Assembly (NCBI RefSeq): GCF_016086655.4
Contig: NC_092584.1
Coordinates: 7,491,907 to 7,555,906 of the forward strand
Direction: 5' to 3'
DNA: 64,000 nt
Source: Lepeophtheirus salmonis
Lineage: Eukaryota; Arthropoda; Copepoda; Siphonostomatoida; Caligidae
Shown here: positions 58,946-64,000 of the stretch, in pieces
Position numbering within the stretch: the first letter of the stretch is position 1
Layout of the letters: every line of letters starts with the position of its first letter
Position numbers and translations under genes: made by a program
The notes under the pieces: model-generated
Told to the model about the DNA's origin: nothing
Database searches by the model: none
Seen by the model: the letters and a program-made list of their open reading frames with translations, nothing else

Positions 58946-59779
58946 TTCTGATAATTAATAAATTACTGCAACAATCCACTCTAAAAAGTACATAACTATT
59001 ATTTATGTCCCTTTTAAGCAGTAATAATTTAATTTATCTTGTATTCAAGATAAATTCTCACGCTCTTAAATATTTTAACAGTACTCCATACAAAAAATGT
59101 TGTGTGCGTCTTTTTCTTTTTTCTTTTTGGCTGTAAAGTACTTCACATTTGCAACCAGTAACGTTAAACGTATCTAACTGAAATATCCACTCAATGTGAA
59201 GTACTTTAAATCCATACGAAAAATGTTGTGTGCGTCTTTGTTTTTAATTTTTGGCCGTAAAGTACTCTTGAAATAATTGTAGTAATTTATTAATTATCAG
59301 AAATGTATCACAGGAAGCGGAAAAACGCGTTTTATATTCAAAGGTTCAATCATTTATATTTATAAAATGACAGGCAATATTTGAAAGAGATATTACGGAT
59401 ATTAATTTACTAATTCTATAAATGTGCTGGGGAATTTTGGCTACTTTAAGTACAATTTGTGGTGCCTCCAAAGGATTAATCAGAATCGTTTTTCCTTTAA
59501 ATGAACTATAATTTGTTGGAAAATGTATTCCATGTTCAATTTTGAGAAAAATTATCTAGCTTCCTTTTGGGTGGACGTGCTACAAATATGTAATTTTATT
59601 ATCATTACTCAGTACTATTATGAGTTGGTCATAAGTTACATATATATAATAGATTTTAATAATTAATTATGACTTAATTCATCTATATTTACATACCTAT
59701 ATGATTGGTGGACGGTTAAGTAAGGTTTTTTTTTTTGTCCGCTGAAGCGGACAAAGCATAATACTGACGTACGGCCCTG
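56882..59779 (-). mobile_element. hAT transposon, right palindrome arm
   Basis: It ends (59760-59779) with the inverse of CAGGGCCGTACGTCAGTATT. With the spacer it forms an almost full-length element lacking only its 3' terminus. Flanking 8-mers of the palindrome (CCTCAGGT left, TATATATG right) do not match, so the whole unit was not inserted by one normal transposition. Confidence 0.85.
58918..59335. repeat. Inner inverted repeat around the transposase start, right arm
   Basis: Mirror of 53579-53995: the start-codon segment (58918-58975) and its inverse (about 59278-59335, GTTTTATATTC side) flank the two GTACTTTA..GACGCACACAAC modules near 59095-59150 and 59218-59270. The arm therefore repeats a small palindrome inside the large one. 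Confidence 0.8.
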
Positions 59780-59784
59780 TATAT

Positions 59785-61395
59785 ATGTGATAGATATGAG
59801 TGATTTCTACGTCATATACATACATCAAGGACACTGAAGGTATCTTAATGAAATAGTTTCTGGAATTATCCTGCTTTGCGACACCTCTTTCTTCAAGTGC
59901 AATGCATGTGTGTGGGTTTTTTTCTCTCTCTCTTATTTAACCGAAGCAATGAATACATAAGTAAAGTAATCTTATTTAAATAAATATATTGTGCTGAATA
60001 AATAACTTAATTATTTTTGATATTAAATTGTATAAATGAGCATATTTTCCGATTTTGCAAGTCTTTTTATTTCCCCCCTTTTCCTTTATTTGTATTTTTG
60101 CATATATTGTAGAACCCATGTTGTGTTTTTTTGTTTATGTGCGATCCTACATAGTGTGTCTGGATTGCCATCAAATGCACACACTCTTGGTAATTATTCT
60201 GAAGTGCTACATGAGTTGGACATTTGCATCATGTGAAGATCATCTTACACTTAATATAAGGATCTAGACTTTTGATGCGTGTAATTTAAACATTTTCAGA
60301 TCAACAACTAAATAATCAACGTATCTCATTGAACATTCAAGAGTTTTTAAACTTAATAAGGAGTACAATAAGCTTGCTGTATGAACACGCGAATAGAAGT
60401 TACCTTCTAGGACAATTGAAGCGTCTTTAAATAAGAAAATGAACAATAGTGTTTGTCCCTGGAATGACAACAATGAATTGCATTGTGATGCCACATTGAT
60501 TTAGAACTCTAAACGATATGAAATTACATTTCGAGTTTTTTCTTTTTTTTATTGAATTGTGTGATTAATTTTTCTTAATTATTTTCTTACTAGTGTATAC
60601 CATTACAATAGAAGTGTGTATTTTTTCCACTATTTATAAGTCAATTCTAATATGATATATTTAATTATTATATGATTTTACTTGTTGAACGAAAATAAAC
60701 TGTTTTCATAAAGTCCAGGAACCACACGAAAAATTTGCAACTTGTAGAATTTTCTTATACAACTTGTAACTTGTACGCATCATGTTGTATAATTACAATG
60801 TTGCTCTTCAATTTCGCAATATTATAATATTATCATTTAAGCTATTTACAAAAAATATATTTTCAAACAAAAGATATATGTAAAAACGAACTGTATGACA
60901 CAAAAACTCCAATTTCGAATTATAAATGTCATATTTTGTGCTGTTGGAATTTGCAATCCAAATAACTTTTTTTCTTAAGGTGTAATCAAAAAACATTGTT
61001 CATTTATTAATAAAATACTTAGAAAGGGGGTGTTTGACTATTATTAGTATTGATTGATTTCACTTGAAATGTAACTATATACTTATATAAAATTTACATT
61101 TAATTTGGCACCCTATTTTTTAATTTATTTCTCCTTTAAAATGGGTTCTTAGTAAAAAAATACTGCAGAATCTAAATTAATACAAATACGTGATTAAAGG
61201 TTTAATCACTGCTATAATTAGGTATAGGACCTATTGAGAATAGTTGAAAAAAAAAAAAAATCTTGCCATGGATAACTGTATATCCATCTCTCTTTTGAGT
61301 TAAAAACAATTATACACACTTTTTCATTATAACAAATATAAAGTGTTGATCCTATTATGTGTTACACATTTAATTATTTTCAATCCGGAATTACA
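59785..61395. other. AT-rich intergenic DNA with one exon-like segment
   Basis: A good acceptor (AACATTTTCAG at 60297) opens a frame QQLNNQRISLNIQEFLNLIR, then STISLLYEHANRSYLLGQLK and RL before a TAA near 60430. It is helical in character and could be a C-terminal exon, but no upstream partner is found. The rest shows nothing recognisable. Confidence 0.3.
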
Positions 61396-61399
61396 TTGG

Positions 61400-61595
61400 T
61401 TCAGAATCACGGAGGAGGACAACAAGAGATAATATCTCTGAACAGAATAAGTTGAGAAGGCTGGAAAGAGCAAATGAATATTATAAATTTTCTCAAGGCC
61501 AACAAAAATTCCGGCAAAGTAATTGCTCTTTTCTGATGAAAAAAATTTCACGTTTGATTCCACTTTGAATAAACAAAAATACCGCCACATCACAA
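61400..61595 (+). pseudogene. Mariner transposase middle fragment
   Basis: Frames give EGWKEQMNIINFLKANKNSG, then VIALFSDEKNFTFDSTLNKQ. FSDEK.F is the first catalytic Asp block of mariner/Tc1 proteins. It has no ends and joins directly to a gypsy fragment on its right, within a single ATG-led frame. Confidence 0.6.
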
Positions 61596-61629
61596 TCGAA
61601 CTTCCAGAGAATTATACAACTTTCGTAAG

Positions 61630-62240
61630 ATATGTCTTCAGAGCAGCTCAATACAGAGACAAAACGATTGAGGCCGCGACTACGACTGAAACGGCCTTCA
61701 AGCAAATATTCTCATGGCTCACAGGGTAGTGATTTCTTCGAATTTTTCACTCAGATAATGGGTGGTCTCAGTTCAGCGCTTTATAGTTTAAATCAAGTTT
61801 GACCGAATGGGGAGTAAAGCACACGCTTCGCCTCGATATCGCTCTAAATGAAATGAAAAGGCATAAAGATCAGTTAGAATTGTGAAGGACATGGTAAAAA
61901 TTAATCCCAATAACTCTATAGAGGAACTGCTTTTCTCATGTCGCTCTAGACTGCTCAATGGTGGGCCAACTCTGGTTGAACTTCTTTTAGCTCGTCTAAT
62001 ACGAAAAAACCTAAATGGTTTTTCCTACCCCCATGCACCACCTCTAGAGATTCACGAAACCTATGTTAAACAAGGTACAAGTCATTTCTGTACGTCTGTG
62101 ATATTAAATATAAATCAAGAGGACATAACTGATTTTTTACCTATTCATTCGATTAAATAGGGATATACAAGCCTGTTAATTCTTTTTGAGGACTTTGGCT
62201 GACCTTTGACTGTTTGGATCTCTCCTTTTCTTCGTTGTAA
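61630..62240 (+). pseudogene. Ty3/gypsy integrase fragment
   Basis: Pieces in order: ATTTETAFKQIFSWLTG, RIFHSDNGWSQFSA (61748; second catalytic Asp in HSDNG), LTEWGVKHT (61798-61824), VKDMVKINPNNSIEELLFSC and GPTLVELLLARLIRKNLNGF, SYPHAPPLE. This follows the core and C-terminal order of gypsy integrases (D.G.QF..., ..WG..H, ..G.SP.ELLF.R.IR). The HPQ..G..ER segment with the catalytic Glu is missing, and stops separate the frames. Not the same subfamily as the 34735 relic. Confidence 0.6.
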
Positions 62241-62439
62241 AGTCATCAAGGGATTTAAGAAGAAAAAAATTCACCTGTTATAGTATTCCAGTACGTTTAA
62301 TAAAATATAATATAACGGAACTTTTTGGACTTCAATAGTGCAAAACCTCTCTCTATAAAGATAAAATATGTATATATTAACATTTTATTTTATCTATAAA
62401 TATGGAAGATGTTTCTCACATCGACCCAATAATGGGTAG

Positions 62440-62530
62440 CAAATGGGGAACAATCACCTTTAACAATTTAAAAAAAATTACTTTTTTAAATAAATAAAAA
62501 AAGAATCATGGGGACGCCCCTGTAGAACTT
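62440..62530 (-). repeat. End of the GGGGACGCCCCTG repeat
   Basis: AAAAAAAGAATCATGGGGAC, then GCCCCTG, resembles AACTTGGGGACGCCCTTG at about 24988-25006. Probably the terminal part of the same family as 6785-6960. Confidence 0.35.
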
Positions 62531-62546
62531 CAGCCTAAAGAAACTA

Positions 62547-63426
62547 CAGGGAGCGGAGATCAAATTGTCGCCCACTTTAAACCTTGATAACTTGAAGACG
62601 ACATTATCAAATAAAAAACTGGTTACCAAATAGGAAAGCTATTCTCGTCATCTGACGATACGTAATTCAGTTAGCATCATGCCGTCATCATATGAGGAGA
62701 TAAAGAGCTATAAGTGGAACGAGGAGCTTTCGAGGTCCGCCGTAGTCATGACATTGGTTAATAATGGAGGTGAAATCTCCATTATAAAGATTGCTTCAAC
62801 CTTAGGAGTGAATTGACGGACTGTTCAGCGTATCCTTAAGAAGCTAGATGACACCTGGGATGTTGATGCCACCATAAAGAAGGGCATCCAAGGAGGAGGG
62901 CGCCGACAGGAAGGTCAGGGACACCGACTTTGTCGACAAGGTGAAGAAGATCGTTGAGGATGACCCTACCAGGTCCATGAAGGCCGGAGACAGGCCCTGG
63001 GTGTTGCAACAGGACTCAGCACCCTGCCATGTGTCCAAAATCTCCATGCAATGGTTAACCGAGAACTGTTATGACGTCGTAACCAAGCATTTGTGGCCTC
63101 CTAACTCTCCCTACCTTAACCCTTTGGACTATTTTGTCTGGGGCTATGTTGCGAGACATACCAACAGACATCCCCATAGCACCAAGGCCAGCCTGATGGA
63201 CTCCATCAAGGAGGTATTCGGCAACATGGACAATGAGATGGTCAGAAGAGCCTGCAGCAGGTTCAGGCCGTTATTGATGCCAACGGTGATTATATCGAAT
63301 AAATGGTTACTCTATACCTATATGCTCGTCATAGTTTTAATTTTCAATAAAAAAGTTAAAAAATGTATATTTTGTGTTGTTTTCTGTAGAAAAATATTTT
63401 GGCGACAATTTGATCCCCGCTCCCTT
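62547..63426 (+). mobile_element. Mariner-type deletion derivative with TA target sites
   Basis: The left end GGGAGCGGAGATCAAATTGT, then CGCC, and the inverse of the right end (GGGAGCGGGGATCAAATTGT, then CGCC) match at all but one of 24 positions. TA flanks both sides (62545-62546 and 63427-63428). Length 880 bp. Confidence 0.88.
62679..63302 (+). pseudogene. Transposase of the 62547 mariner element, internally deleted
   Basis: From ATG 62679: MPSSYEEIKSYKWNEELSRS, IIKIASTLGVN, stop, RTVQRILKKLDDT (HTH), then after a frame change KVRDTDFVDKVKKIVEDDPT and RSMK. The next residues are already AGDRPWVLQQDSAPCHVSKI, so the first catalytic Asp region is deleted. The second Asp (QQDSAPCH) and third (WPPNSPYLNPLDYFVWG, with Asp changed to Tyr in 'SPDLN') follow. 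The end QAVIDANGDYIE is read after another frame change, stop 63300-63302. The WPPNSPDLNPLDY..WG block identifies a Tc1/mariner transposase. Confidence 0.82.
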
Positions 63427-63429
63427 TAC

Positions 63430-63855
63430 ATGATAAGTTTCAGTAAAATCCATTAATTGGTTTGGGTGTGTTTCTGGATAAAAAACTAACCTACACAAGA
63501 TATTCAAACATTCGCATTTAACATATAGATTTGTCATTTAAATATTATAATAGTAATCAATGCAAGCCCTTTTTTATTCATAAATACCTTTGATGGAGTT
63601 TTCTTCAAGATGTATTGAAATTTGTATATTTTTTTAAACTCCATGGAGATAAAAATCATGCGGTAATGATATGGAAAAGAAGTTTACGCCGTCGTAGTAC
63701 TTCGCTAACACATACAAAAACCAACAGATATTTTATTGTTGCTATCAATTCCTTCGTCTCACTTGACACGTCATGGTTATTTCATAATTTATTATTTTTC
63801 ATAAATAAAAGAAGTAATATGTCATGAAGAACATGAAAACAATTTCTTGTTGATT
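63430..63855. other. AT-rich intergenic DNA
   Basis: Nothing recognised. Confidence 0.45.
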
Positions 63856-63859
63856 CATA

Positions 63860-64000
63860 GTCGTATCAGAGGCGTCGGCACAGGGTGGACGCTAGCCCTC
63901 CCAAATTTAAGAAATTTTTCCTTTTTAATATAATAATTTTTCCTCATTTGGGCAAATGATGAAAAACAGCAAAAACTATATATTTAAAATTAATTTTTTA
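63860..64000 (+). repeat. Dispersed repeat with GCTAGCCCTCCC core, copy 2
   Basis: GGCACAGGGTGGACGCTAGC, then CCTCCCAAATTTAAGAAAT. Partner of 6785-6960; it runs off the window end. Confidence 0.5.

Noticed and set aside
53113..59787. Target-site duplication of the hAT palindrome
   Set aside because: The 8-mers CCTCAGGT and TATATATG do not match, so a simple insertion with duplication is not supported.
60120..60235. YIVCLDCHQMHTLL-type Cys..Cys pattern reminiscent of the eIF2-beta zinc ribbon
   Set aside because: Only one Cys pair and a few residues fit, the second knuckle is degenerate and no other part of the protein is nearby.

Overview
The window looks like nuclear DNA of an invertebrate animal, most likely an arthropod. 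It is strongly AT-rich by eye and has one clearly spliced gene with GT..AG introns. It is full of decayed Tc1/mariner, hAT, THAP/P-like, Ty3/gypsy and LINE remnants. A copepod such as a sea louse would fit, but that species-level guess is inference; nothing here proves it. No prokaryotic gene layout, CRISPR array or rRNA is present, and no convincing tRNA was found.

The only intact gene I can rebuild is an alkaline phosphatase on the + strand (21923-32807). It has eight coding exons with consistent splice phases, giving a 549-residue protein. It carries a signal peptide, every metal and catalytic residue of the family, and a hydrophobic C-terminal tail of the GPI-anchor type. Its introns hold dispersed repeats: an LTR-like repeat in intron 1, two short MITEs in intron 2, a 330-bp repeat in intron 3, a roughly 2-kb hAT-like element in intron 5 and a mariner tail in intron 6.

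Left of the gene (1-21900) are a LINE fragment, several copies of a dispersed LTR-like repeat, MITE ends, three mariner relics (one internally inverted) and one unexplained exon-like reading frame at 14241-14528. Right of the gene (32.8-42.3 kb) lie a Tc1 relic, the 3' half of a Ty3/gypsy element with a recognisable LTR and polypurine tract, a deletion-derivative mariner with intact ends (37595-38426) and a decayed THAP-domain transposase gene with one intron.

From 42.8 to 50.6 kb is an unusual tandem locus. Two copies of the same decayed, exon-containing gene lie head to tail. The second has expanded internally into a run of about 450-560-bp units. Blocks of near-perfect identity between non-adjacent units suggest gene conversion. 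I do not recognise the protein family. A related fragment lies inverted at 19868-20300.

From 53121 to 59779 is a 6.66-kb palindrome made from a hAT transposon. Two 2.9-kb arms flank an 856-bp spacer that is the C-terminal part of the transposase. Each arm contains a second, smaller inverted repeat around the transposase start. The right end (61.4-63.4 kb) holds a mariner fragment, a gypsy integrase fragment and a second deletion-derivative mariner with both terminal repeats and TA target sites (62547-63426).
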